Assembly: GCF_006715565.1 (NCBI RefSeq)
Contig: NZ_VFNL01000001.1
Coordinates: forward strand, 2,852,001-2,916,000
Reading direction: 5' to 3'
DNA length: 64,000 nucleotides
Source: Microbacterium sp. SLBN-154
GTDB taxonomy: Bacteria; Actinomycetota; Actinomycetes; Actinomycetales; Microbacteriaceae
Shown here: positions 55,629 through 63,477 of the stretch, in pieces
How the letters are laid out: every line of letters begins with the position of its first letter
Position numbering within the stretch: the first letter of the stretch is position 1
The notes under the pieces: generated by a model
Told to the model about the DNA's origin: nothing
Database searches by the model: none
The model's input: only the letters and a program-made list of their open reading frames with translations
Position numbers and translations under genes: made by a program

Positions 55629-56735
55629 ATCTCTTCAACCGTCCTCGAGCCCCGCCTCGGACCTGTTCGTCAGACCTATGCCGGCACGGCGGAGTTCCCG
55701 CCCATGGCCCGCGCTTACACCGATGTGGCGCAGATCGTCCGTGAGACCGGTCTCCTTGCCCGAGCACGCTGGTTCTACGCGCTCGTCGGCGCAGCGATCG
55801 CCGTCGGCTTCGGCGCCTGCATCGCCGGCTTCATCCTGCTCGGCGACAGCTGGTTCCAGCTCCTCATCGCCGCAGCTCTGGGCATCCTGTTCACCCAGGT
55901 GGCCTTCCTGGCGCACGAGGCGGCGCACCGTCAGATCCTCAGCTCGGGGCCCGCGAACGACCGCCTTGCGCTGATCCTCGGCAACGGCGTCGTGGGCATG
56001 AGCGTCTCGTGGTGGGCCAGCAAGCACACCCGACACCACGCCAACCCCAACCGGGTCGGCAAGGATCCCGACATCGAGATCGACACGATCTCGTTCATCG
56101 ATGAGGATGCGGCGACGGCCCGGGGCCTGCGCCGGGCGATCACCCATCGACAGGGATACCTGTTCTTCCCGCTTCTGACCCTCGAGGGGCTCAATCTCCA
56201 CGCCCTCGCGTTCCGTCACCTGTTCAGCCGACAGCCCGTGAAGGGTCGGTTCACCGAGCTCGCCCTGCTGTTCCTCCGCTTCGGCGTCGTGCTCATCCCC
56301 GTCTTCCTCGTCCTTCCCCTGGGTATGGCCTTCGCCTTCCTGGGCGTGCAGCTGGCCGTGTTCGGCGTGTACATGGGAGCCTCCTTCGCCCCCAACCACA
56401 AGGGCATGCCGGTCATCGCGAAGGACGCCAAGCTCGACTTCTTCTCCAAGCAGGTGCGCACTTCGCGCAACGTCAGCGGCGGATGGTGGGCGACGGTGCT
56501 CATGGGCGGCTTGAACTACCAGGTGGAGCATCACCTCTTCCCGAACATGCCTCGCCCGCATCTGGCCAAGGCCCGCGAGATCGTCCGCGACCACTGCGAG
56601 ACGCTGAACGTGCCGTATACCGAGACCACGCTGTGGCGCTCCTACGCCATCGTGATCGCGTACCTGAACCGCGTGGGGCTCGCGGCTCGCGACCCCTTCG
56701 ACTGCCCGATGACGGGAACATACCGCCGCGTCTGA
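55629..56735 (+). CDS. Membrane fatty-acid desaturase, probable ATC start
   Basis: This di-iron integral membrane desaturase introduces double bonds in acyl chains, likely for membrane fluidity. The three His clusters are present: HEAAHR, HTRHH and HHLF preceded by NYQVEHH. Several membrane helices lie near 55-110 and 225-260 of the long form. The first ATG is at 55704 (343 residues), but the in-frame upstream codons encode LGPVRQTYAGTAEFPP, which I recall as conserved at the N-terminus of close homologues. No ATG, GTG or TTG occurs between the in-frame stop at 55557 and 55704. ATC at 55629 has GAGG seven bases upstream, giving 368 residues. If this is wrong, the gene is 55704-56735. Confidence 0.85.
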   Translation: MSSTVLEPRLGPVRQTYAGTAEFPPMARAYTDVAQIVRETGLLARARWFYALVGAAIAVGFGACIAGFILLGDSWFQLLIAAALGILFTQVAFLAHEAAHRQILSSGPANDRLALILGNGVVGMSVSWWASKHTRHHANPNRVGKDPDIEIDTISFIDEDAATARGLRRAITHRQGYLFFPLLTLEGLNLHALAFRHLFSRQPVKGRFTELALLFLRFGVVLIPVFLVLPLGMAFAFLGVQLAVFGVYMGASFAPNHKGMPVIAKDAKLDFFSKQVRTSRNVSGGWWATVLMGGLNYQVEHHLFPNMPRPHLAKAREIVRDHCETLNVPYTETTLWRSYAIVIAYLNRVGLAARDPFDCPMTGTYRRV

Positions 56736-56819
56736 CACAGGCGCGCGAAGCGGCGGGTGCGGTGCAGGACATGCCGCATCCGCCGCTTTCGTCTGGGGTG
56801 TCGGCGACGATCCCCGCGG

Positions 56820-57335
56820 TTACGCCCGCCCGGGAGGCACGTGCGCGAGGGCGCGCAGGGCGTCACCGCTGAGACGCTGGGTGGTCCATTCCTCCATCGG
56901 CAGGGCGCCGATCGCCCGGTAGAACCCGATCGAGGGTTCGTTCCAGTCGAGCACCGTCCACTCGAACCGCGCGTACCCGCGTTCGACGCACTCGCCCGCG
57001 AGCGCCTGCATGAGCGCGCGACCGTAGCCGCGGCCCCGGGCGACGTCGTGCACCCAGAGATCCTCGAGCCAGATGCCGTGCGTTCCGGTCCAGGTGGAGT
57101 AGGTGAGGAACCAGATTGCGATGCCGAAGATCGCCCCGTCGCGTTCGACGACGTGGGCGAATACGCGCGGCTCGGCTCCGAACAGCGAGTCGGTCAGGGC
57201 TTCGACCGTGTTCGCCACCGCGTCGGGCTCTCGCTCGTAGGCCGCGAGGGCGGTGATGGCGTCGAGGATGCCCGGCTCATCTCCGGGCTGAGCGCGGCGC
57301 AGGATGGCACCGTCGGGAAGTGTGTGCGAGGTCAC
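56820..57335 (-). CDS. GNAT-family N-acetyltransferase (diamine acetyltransferase-like)
   Basis: This 171-residue acetyl-CoA-dependent acyltransferase has the acetyl-CoA loop VARGRGYGRALMQALAGECVERGYARFEWTVLDWNEPSIGFYRAIGA (about 108-155). The substrate-side pattern LRRAQPGDEPGILDAITALAAYE and LEDLWV resembles spermidine/spermine acetyltransferases (SAT1 type), but specificity within GNAT is hard to predict. GTG at 57335 is chosen because it just precedes the first strand; an open frame continues upstream. No operon partner is visible. Confidence 0.83.
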   Translation of the reverse strand: MTSHTLPDGAILRRAQPGDEPGILDAITALAAYEREPDAVANTVEALTDSLFGAEPRVFAHVVERDGAIFGIAIWFLTYSTWTGTHGIWLEDLWVHDVARGRGYGRALMQALAGECVERGYARFEWTVLDWNEPSIGFYRAIGALPMEEWTTQRLSGDALRALAHVPPGRA

Positions 57336-57481
57336 CGGTTGAGCGTACTGTCTTGAAGTGAGCGGCGGCCGGTAGCGCATGCGGATTGCGAAGATAAATA
57401 CGACACTACGTGCCTCTTTTCCATGCGCGATGTCGGACACCTCTGCGATGATTCTGGTAGATCATCGAGACGGGGTTTCCA
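57336..57481 (+). promoter_or_regulatory. Upstream region of the DUF222/HNH gene with an inverted repeat
   Basis: This intergenic stretch is noticeably AT-richer (around 57385-57420) than its surroundings. CGATGAT (57446-57452) and ATCATCG (57461-57467) form a perfect 7-bp inverted repeat 15 nt before the start codon of the HNH gene, close to where a ribosome site would be, so it could be an operator or a leader hairpin. Confidence 0.35.
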
Positions 57482-58834
57482 GTGGACGCGGACGAGAAGC
57501 GACGGCGGGCGGAGAATAGGCGCGCCGGGGTGCTCGCGGATGAGCTGGCGAAGCTGCGGCGGCGTCGGGCGGCGCTGGAGGCGAAGGAGACCCGGTTGCT
57601 CGCCGACGCATACGCGTTGACGCTCGAGCAGCGGTCGCGGGTGGGGTCGGTGTCGTCCAGGGAGCGGGACATGCCGTTGCGGTCGATGGCGCTGGAGCTG
57701 GGGATGGCGGTGCGGGTGAATGACCGGTCGATGCAGTCGCAGATGCATGACGCGCACGAACTGATCGAGCTGTTCCCGCAGACGATGGATGCCCTGGTCG
57801 AGGGGCGGGTCAGTCGGGCGCATGCGCAGGTGATCCAGGATGCGGGCCGGGTGATCGAGGATGCCGCCGACCGGGCGGCGTTCGAACGCATCGTGCTCGT
57901 CGAAGCGGAGCGGCAGACGGTGCCGCGGACGAAGAAGTACGCCATCCAACGTGCCGCGGTGTTGGACCCGAGGCCGTTGCAGGAACGACACCACACGGCG
58001 ATGAAGGAAAGACGGGTGTGGGTCACCGACCTGGACGACACCCTGTCGACGTTGACGATCCTGGGCGGGAACGTCTACATCCACGGCGCCTTCAACCGGC
58101 TCACCGGGCAGGGCACCACGATCAAGGACGTCGACCGCGCGAAGCGGCGCGAGTACGCCGCGACGCAGGGTGAAGCGGGTGCGCCGGAGGAGGAAACGGC
58201 AGAGCCGTGGTTCGACGACCGCTCACTGGATGAGATACGCTGCGACCTCGCCCTGGACATGCTCCTCGCCGCGTCCCCGGTGATCGACCCCACCGACCAG
58301 ACCACGGGCGGGCTCGGCGCCATCCGGGCCGAAGTGCAGATCACCATCCCGATCACCACCCTCACCGGCGTCACCGGGTCGGGAGCCGAGTTGAACGGAG
58401 TCACCCCGGTTGATCCGGAAACGGCCCGGCGGATGGCAGGGACGGCGAGGGTGTGGGACCGGGTGTTGACCGACCCCATCACCGGGGTCGTCACCGCCGT
58501 GGACAGGTACGTGCTCCATCCCTCCCAAACCCGGTTCCTCAACGCCCGCGACGTCACCTGCCGAACACCGGGATGCCGAAGGCCCGCGAAACTCTGCGAC
58601 AAAGACCACTCCAGAGACTTCGCGTTAGGCGGACCAACGTCCAACGACAACCTCTGTAACGAGTGCGTGAGGCACCACACGTTGAAACACGCGACGAACT
58701 GGCACGTCGAACAACTCCCCGGCGGGGTGCTGAAATTCACCAGCCCTGGAGGGAAGAACTACGACAGCCACCCACCCTCACGGGTCGCGTTCGTCCCCAC
58801 CGACGACGACGGACTCACCGTCGCCCCCTTCTGA
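57482..58834 (+). CDS. DUF222 / HNH endonuclease (13E12 repeat family)
   Basis: The 450-residue protein has a helical DUF222 N-terminal domain (about 1-330) and a C-terminal HNH nuclease domain (about 355-420). The HNH core is CRTPGCRRPAKLCDKDHSRDFALGGPTSNDNLCNECVRHHTLKH: a Cys pair, the DKDH metal and catalytic histidines, the central Asn, and a second Cys/His set that binds zinc. Such genes occur in many near-identical copies in actinobacteria (the REP13E12 family of mycobacteria) and are thought to be homing or mobile-element nucleases. The start is GTG at 57482. No mobile-element ends or repeats were found around it. Confidence 0.88.
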   Translation: MDADEKRRRAENRRAGVLADELAKLRRRRAALEAKETRLLADAYALTLEQRSRVGSVSSRERDMPLRSMALELGMAVRVNDRSMQSQMHDAHELIELFPQTMDALVEGRVSRAHAQVIQDAGRVIEDAADRAAFERIVLVEAERQTVPRTKKYAIQRAAVLDPRPLQERHHTAMKERRVWVTDLDDTLSTLTILGGNVYIHGAFNRLTGQGTTIKDVDRAKRREYAATQGEAGAPEEETAEPWFDDRSLDEIRCDLALDMLLAASPVIDPTDQTTGGLGAIRAEVQITIPITTLTGVTGSGAELNGVTPVDPETARRMAGTARVWDRVLTDPITGVVTAVDRYVLHPSQTRFLNARDVTCRTPGCRRPAKLCDKDHSRDFALGGPTSNDNLCNECVRHHTLKHATNWHVEQLPGGVLKFTSPGGKNYDSHPPSRVAFVPTDDDGLTVAPF

Positions 58835-58874
58835 ATGAGCTGGAGCGGGTGAGCATGGTGGCGAGGGTGCGGGA

Positions 58875-59447
58875 TCAAGAGAGTCGCGCACTGGCCCGCA
58901 GCGGTCCATCGACCCACTGATCGACCTCGTTCTGCGAACGCAGACGAATCACCGCCGGCGCCGTGTCATCGCGGGCCAGTCGGGGAATCCGCTCGTCGTA
59001 CTTGCGCCTGGTGCTGATCGACCAGCGCACGATGTGCTCGGGGTCTGTGAAGAAGGTGTGGAGCGCAGGCTCGATGTTGCCGTTCCACAGTTCCTCGCGG
59101 CGGAGCCGCCGCCGAAGGGTCCGCCGCACGACCCGGGGGAACACGCAGCTCCAGTAGGGCAGGTCGAGCCAGACCAGGATGTCGGCACGCGCGGTGAGGA
59201 GAGGACGCGCGGTCGCGTACTGCCATTCGGTCACCCAGGACTCCCCCGCCACCAGCCGCCCGACATCGTCGAGGAACTCTGGCCGCTCGGTCCAACCGGC
59301 TCCGTGGAAGAGGGCGTCGATCTCGGTGTGCGGCGCACCGGTGACCTCTGCGATCCTCGCCGCGAGCGTCGTCTTCCCCGCCCCCGACACCCCTGCCACC
59401 GCGAACCGGCGCGGGCGGCGGGGCAGGGGATCGTCGAAGGCGAGCAC
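58875..59447 (-). CDS. P-loop kinase-like protein (adenylate kinase / FlaR-like)
   Basis: This 190-residue P-loop NTPase has Walker A GVSGAGKTT (about 18-26) near the start. A pattern EIDALFHGAGWTERPEF (about 41-57), a lid-like Arg-rich stretch RVVRRTLRRRLRREELW (about 108-124) and a C-terminal HIVRW follow. This matches small kinases labelled topology modulation protein or adenylate kinase-like; the true substrate is unknown. GTG at 59447 gives the N-terminus MLAFDDPLPRRPRRF, as I recall for homologues. An upstream ATG at 59480 would overlap the divergent DUF2834 start. Confidence 0.78.
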   Translation of the reverse strand: MLAFDDPLPRRPRRFAVAGVSGAGKTTLAARIAEVTGAPHTEIDALFHGAGWTERPEFLDDVGRLVAGESWVTEWQYATARPLLTARADILVWLDLPYWSCVFPRVVRRTLRRRLRREELWNGNIEPALHTFFTDPEHIVRWSISTRRKYDERIPRLARDDTAPAVIRLRSQNEVDQWVDGPLRASARLS

Positions 59448-59478
59448 CGCACGATGATACGGCGCTAGCCTTCGACCC

Positions 59479-59844
59479 ATGACCCGCGCCCGCGACCCCT
59501 GGCCCCCACTCGCCATCGCCTTCCTCGTCCTGGCTCTCGCGGGACTCGTCGCCACCTTCGTCTTCAACGTCTGGGCTGTCGTGCAGATGCGCGACTTCAT
59601 CGGCGACCTCGTCAGCAGCGGCCCCGCGGTCTCATCCATCACCGTCGACCTCTTGGTCGTCGCGATCGCCGCCTGCGTTGTGATCGTCGTCGAGGGGCGA
59701 CGGCTCGGGATGAAGCGGTGGTGGCTTTACATCGTGCTGTCGGGCATCACGGCGATCGCCTTCACTTTTCCGCTGTTCCTCGCGATGCGCGAGCGGCGAC
59801 TGGCCGCGCGGCGCGCGCCGGACGAGGCCGCTCCGACGGCGTGA
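59479..59844 (+). CDS. DUF2834 membrane protein
   Basis: This 121-residue protein has three hydrophobic helices (about 12-33, 50-68 and 82-98). The C-terminal block WWLYIVLSGITAIAFTFPLFLAMRERRL is the DUF2834 signature. The function is unknown. The last 83 nt of the gene overlap the end of the convergent LacI-family gene, so both coding sequences use the same DNA on opposite strands. It begins 32 nt from the divergent kinase-like gene's start. Confidence 0.75.
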   Translation: MTRARDPWPPLAIAFLVLALAGLVATFVFNVWAVVQMRDFIGDLVSSGPAVSSITVDLLVVAIAACVVIVVEGRRLGMKRWWLYIVLSGITAIAFTFPLFLAMRERRLAARRAPDEAAPTA

Positions 59845-60901
59845 CGGCACCGGAGGGTGCGACGCCGCCGACCGGCGCGACGGAGCCGCGCGAGCGCAAC
59901 GGCATCTCGATGCGTTCGACGGCGGCCACCGCGTCATCCTCTCCGTCGAGGAGGTACTGGACGGCACGACGCCCGAGCTCGTAGTGCGGAATCGCGAAGG
60001 TGGTCAAGCCCGGGTGCAACCACCCGGCCAGCTGATGGTCGTCGAAGGACACCAAGGAGAAATCGTCGGGAACCCGCATGCCCGCCTCCTGCAGCGCCTG
60101 ATAGGCGCCGAAGGCCAGGCGGTCGTTGAAGGTGATGATCGCCTCGCCTCGAGCGCCGGACGCGACGAGGTCGGCGGTCGCCCTCCATCCGTCCTCGGGA
60201 AGCCAGACCTTGCACATCCGCCCGCTCACCGGCTCGATGCCGGCATCGGCGAGCGCGTCGAGGATGCCGGCAAGCCTCTCGCGACCCGCCACCGTCTGCG
60301 GTGCCACCTGGTCGCGATCCGGTCCGGCGCCCACAAGGTGGATCCGTGTGTGACCGGCCGCCAGCAGAAGCTCCGCCGCACGCCGTCCGGCATCGTACTC
60401 GTCGGGAATGATCGCGGTGACCGCACCCGCTTCGTCAGGCAGAGCGTTCAACAGCACGACTGATCGGCCACGCACCCCCTCGGGAATCGGCCGCTCCCTG
60501 GTGAACATCGAGGCGATGACGACCGCATCCACCTGTCGATCCAGCATCGTCTGGACCAGGCGCTCCTCTTCGGAGAGATCCCCCTCGGTCTCACCGATGA
60601 AGAGCAGATACCCCTCGCGATGCGCATGGTCGAGGGCGCCCTTGATCATGTCACCGGCGAGCTGCGAGGTCGCGATGGTGTCGGAAATGAAGCCGATGGT
60701 GCGGCTGGATCCGCGGCGAAGGTCGGCGGAGAGGATGTTGGGACGGTAGCCGAGTTCCGAGGCGACCTGGCGCACCCGCTGCTGCGACGCCTCCGAGATC
60801 CGAAGCTCTGTTCCGCGATCCGACAGCACCAGCGACGCCGTCGTCCGCGAGACACCGGCGGCGCGAGCCACATCGGCGAGGGTCACACGGCGTCGGGTCA
60901 C
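59762..60901 (-). CDS. LacI-family transcriptional repressor of the adjacent sugar transporter
   Basis: This 379-residue protein has a LacI HTH at the N-terminus (VTLADVARAAGVSRTTASLVLSDRG, about 4-29) with the hinge helix near 55, then a periplasmic-binding-protein-like effector domain (about 60-335). The chosen GTG at 60901 has AAGGAC upstream. The last 40 residues are an unusual Pro/Ala/Arg-rich tail beyond the normal end of the domain, and their codons overlap the DUF2834 gene. It is divergent from a CUT1 sugar ABC operon whose promoter holds two matching operators, so it is the likely repressor, released by a sugar or sugar phosphate. Confidence 0.9.
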   Translation of the reverse strand: MTRRRVTLADVARAAGVSRTTASLVLSDRGTELRISEASQQRVRQVASELGYRPNILSADLRRGSSRTIGFISDTIATSQLAGDMIKGALDHAHREGYLLFIGETEGDLSEEERLVQTMLDRQVDAVVIASMFTRERPIPEGVRGRSVVLLNALPDEAGAVTAIIPDEYDAGRRAAELLLAAGHTRIHLVGAGPDRDQVAPQTVAGRERLAGILDALADAGIEPVSGRMCKVWLPEDGWRATADLVASGARGEAIITFNDRLAFGAYQALQEAGMRVPDDFSLVSFDDHQLAGWLHPGLTTFAIPHYELGRRAVQYLLDGEDDAVAAVERIEMPLRSRGSVAPVGGVAPSGAVTPSERPRPARAARPVAARASRGTAEK

Positions 60902-60973
60902 GTCACTCGTCCTTCGTTCCAGGCCGATCCTAACGGGTGGGTAACAACACCCCACGGGTCGCGATCAACGGAG

Positions 60974-61002
60974 TTGACAGACACGCGGTCGCTGGCCATG
61001 AT
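60974..61002 (+). promoter_or_regulatory. Promoter of the sugar ABC operon
   Basis: TTGACA (60974-60979) and CATGAT (60997-61002) are spaced by 17 bp, a near-consensus sigma-70-type promoter. The expected transcript start near 61009 falls inside the first LacI operator. Confidence 0.75.
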
Positions 61003-61007
61003 GATCC

Positions 61008-61046
61008 TTGCTAACACGATTTAGCAAGCCGCTGAATCGAGTTAGC
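61008..61046. promoter_or_regulatory. Two LacI-type operators over and after the transcription start
   Basis: TTGCTAACACGATTTAGCAA (61008-61027) is a near-palindrome with a central CG and 8 of 10 matched pairs; outside it C and G extend the symmetry. GCTGAATCGAGTTAGC (61031-61046) is a second, weaker site with the same CG centre. LacI-family sites typically have this form. Their position at and just after the start of transcription predicts repression of the transporter. Confidence 0.75.
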
Positions 61047-61129
61047 TCAGAGTACCCGCAGCTCCTGCATTCCTCCTCGCCCATTCGATCGCAGCCTCGG
61101 AATCCCCATCCCAAGGAAGGGAGACATTG

Positions 61130-62494
61130 GTGTCTCAATCACACGGCAACCGGTCACGCCTCTACCTCGCCACCGGCCTGCTGGCAGCATCCGCTCTCGC
61201 CCTCGTCGCCTGCGCCCCTCCCGGCGGCGGCACGACCGACACCGGCGGGTCGGCCACCCCGACCCTGGACGGCGCTCCCACCTGCGGAGAGGAGGACGTC
61301 GTCCTGGACATGTACATCGAGACCGGCTTCCCCCTCCCCAAGGAGCTGGCCGACGAATTCACCAACCAGTACCCGAATGTCACCTTCGACATCCGCGAGG
61401 ACCAGTTCGCCGTCATCACGCAGAACGCGCCCCGCGTGCTGCAGGACTCGCCGCCCGATCTCATGCGCCTTCCGCAGATGTCGGAACTGGCCTCCAGCGG
61501 ACTCCTTCTGAACCTCGACCCGTACGCCGAGGCGTTCGGGTGGACTGAGTGGCCCGCCTCGCAGCTCGAGCAGCTGCGCGTCGACGAGGAGGGCCGTCGC
61601 GGCGACGGCCCGCTCTACGCGATGGGCCTGAACTTCTCGATGACCGGGGTGTTCTACAACAAGGAGCTCGCCGAGCAGATCGGGATGACCGAGCCTCCCG
61701 CGACCCTCGAGGAGTTCGACGGCTACCTCGCCGCCGCTCGCGACGCCGGGCTCACCCCGATCGCCCAGTTCAACGGTGGCGCGACCGGAGGCCTGCTGTT
61801 CCCGCTGCAGCTGCTGATGGCCTCCTACGGCGAGACCGCACCGATCAACGACTGGATCTTCCAGAAGGAGGGCGCGACGATCGACACCCCCGACAACCTC
61901 GAGGCCGCCGAGCACCTGCAGGGATGGATCGAGGAGGGCTTCTTCGCCGACGACGTGAATTCGATGGACTACTCGCAGATGATGAGCCGCTTCATCGGCG
62001 GCGAGAGCGTCTTCATCTTCAGCGGCGACTGGGAGTCGGGCAACCTCGACACCCAGATGCCCGACAACGCCGGCTTCTTCGTGATGCCGCCGCTGGAAGA
62101 CGGCGGAACCCTCGGCGCCATGTCGGCGCCCCTCACCTACGGCATCTCCGCGAACGCCGAGAACCCCGACTGCGCCGCATTCTTCCTGGACTGGGTCGCC
62201 ACGGATGAGACGGCGCGCACCATCACGGTCGAGGTCGGCGGATCCCACCCGATGGGGCCGGCCGATGCCTTCATGCCCGAGGTCGCAGAGGGCTCGGTCA
62301 CCGCCGAGACCCTCGCCGCGGGCACCACGATCAACGACGCCGACGGCGCGATGGACTTCATCGCCAACGCCACCGGAGCGATCTACGCCCAGAGCTGGAC
62401 GCCCAATGTCCAGCGACTGGTCGCCGGTGAGCAGGATGCAGCGGGCCTGCTGAGCTCGGTCCAGACCGATTACGAAGCCGAGGTCGGTCAGTAG
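61130..62494 (+). CDS. Sugar ABC transporter substrate-binding lipoprotein (family 1, CUT1)
   Basis: This 454-residue extracellular solute-binding protein has a signal peptide with lipobox VACA (Cys near 28), so it is tethered outside the membrane. Family 1 features include TNQYPNVTFDIRE, APDLMRLPQ-like and NKELAEQIGM near 180, and GGESVFIFSGDWE and AFFLDWVATDE in the C-lobe. It captures an oligosaccharide or similar sugar for the two following permeases. GTG at 61130 has AAGGGAG six bases upstream; the preceding TTG is less well placed. The ligand cannot be predicted. Confidence 0.92.
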   Translation: MSQSHGNRSRLYLATGLLAASALALVACAPPGGGTTDTGGSATPTLDGAPTCGEEDVVLDMYIETGFPLPKELADEFTNQYPNVTFDIREDQFAVITQNAPRVLQDSPPDLMRLPQMSELASSGLLLNLDPYAEAFGWTEWPASQLEQLRVDEEGRRGDGPLYAMGLNFSMTGVFYNKELAEQIGMTEPPATLEEFDGYLAAARDAGLTPIAQFNGGATGGLLFPLQLLMASYGETAPINDWIFQKEGATIDTPDNLEAAEHLQGWIEEGFFADDVNSMDYSQMMSRFIGGESVFIFSGDWESGNLDTQMPDNAGFFVMPPLEDGGTLGAMSAPLTYGISANAENPDCAAFFLDWVATDETARTITVEVGGSHPMGPADAFMPEVAEGSVTAETLAAGTTINDADGAMDFIANATGAIYAQSWTPNVQRLVAGEQDAAGLLSSVQTDYEAEVGQ

Positions 62495-62496
62495 GC

Positions 62497-63477
62497 ATGA
62501 GCTCACGCTCCCAGGTCGCGGCGGCGGACATCTCCGCCGCCGCGACCCCTCCCCCACCGCCATCAATCCCGGATGACCGTGCGCTGACGCGCCGGCGGCG
62601 CCGGCGCCGTGTCGTCCGAGACCTCCGGACCTACCTGCTGGTGCTGCCGGCAGCGGCGTTCTACATCGCCTTCGTGCTGCGTCCGATCGCCCTGACCGCG
62701 CAGTACTCGCTGTACGACTGGGACGGCTTCACCACCGCGTCCTGGGCGGGCCTTGCCAACTACGGCGAGGTCTTCGGCAACCCGACGCTGCTGGGCGCCA
62801 TCCTCAACTCCTTCGAGCTGATCATCTACTTCAGCATCATCCCGGTGATCCTCGGACTCTTCGCAGCGAACATCATCCGAGGGATCGCAACGAGCCGGCT
62901 CGCGACGGTCTCTCGCACGGTCCTTTTCCTCCCGCAGGTAATCCCGCTCGTGGCCGCGGGGATCATGTGGAGCTGGCAGCTCTCCTCGAGCGGCTTCGTC
63001 AACCAGCTCCTCAGCGCGATCGGCCTCGGCGGACTCACGCGCGCCTGGCTCGGAGACTTCAACACCGCCCTCCCGGCCGTCGGCCTCATCGGCGCCTGGG
63101 TGCAGCTCGGCCTGTGCACCGTGCTGCTGCTGGCCGGCATGACCAAGATCGACCCCGCCCTCTACGAGGCGGCTCGCATCGACGGGGCAGGTCCCGTCCG
63201 CGAGTTCTTCTCGATCACCCTGCCGAGCGTCCGCCAGGAACTCGCCGTCGCCATCACGGTGACTGTCATCTCGGCGCTCGCGAGCTTCGACATCATCTAC
63301 ATCTCCACCCAGGGCGGCCCGGGCAACAGCACGCTCGTCCCGGGCCTGCAGATCTACTACCTGGCCTTCTTCCAGCGTGACGTGGGCACAGCCTCCGCCC
63401 TCGCTGTCGTGCTGATGCTCCTCGTGCTCCTCGTAGTGCTGCCCCTGCAGCGCATCATCCGCGGGAGGGACGCATGA
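62497..63477 (+). CDS. Sugar ABC transporter permease, MalF-like
   Basis: This 326-residue inner-membrane permease of CUT1 transporters has six main helices. The first is near 45-65 (LLVLPAAAFYIAFVLRP). The EAA loop for contact with the ATPase is YEAARIDGAGPVREFFSITLPSVR (about 223-246). It begins 2 nt after the binding-protein stop, and its own stop overlaps the next permease start (ATGA). The cognate ATPase (MsiK-like) is not in the window. Confidence 0.94.
   Translation: MSSRSQVAAADISAAATPPPPPSIPDDRALTRRRRRRRVVRDLRTYLLVLPAAAFYIAFVLRPIALTAQYSLYDWDGFTTASWAGLANYGEVFGNPTLLGAILNSFELIIYFSIIPVILGLFAANIIRGIATSRLATVSRTVLFLPQVIPLVAAGIMWSWQLSSSGFVNQLLSAIGLGGLTRAWLGDFNTALPAVGLIGAWVQLGLCTVLLLAGMTKIDPALYEAARIDGAGPVREFFSITLPSVRQELAVAITVTVISALASFDIIYISTQGGPGNSTLVPGLQIYYLAFFQRDVGTASALAVVLMLLVLLVVLPLQRIIRGRDA

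Noticed and set aside
57336..58870. A mobile element around the DUF222/HNH gene
   Set aside because: The gene family is often mobile or multicopy, but I found no terminal inverted repeats, target duplications or transposase; the only repeat is a 7-bp inverted repeat before the start.
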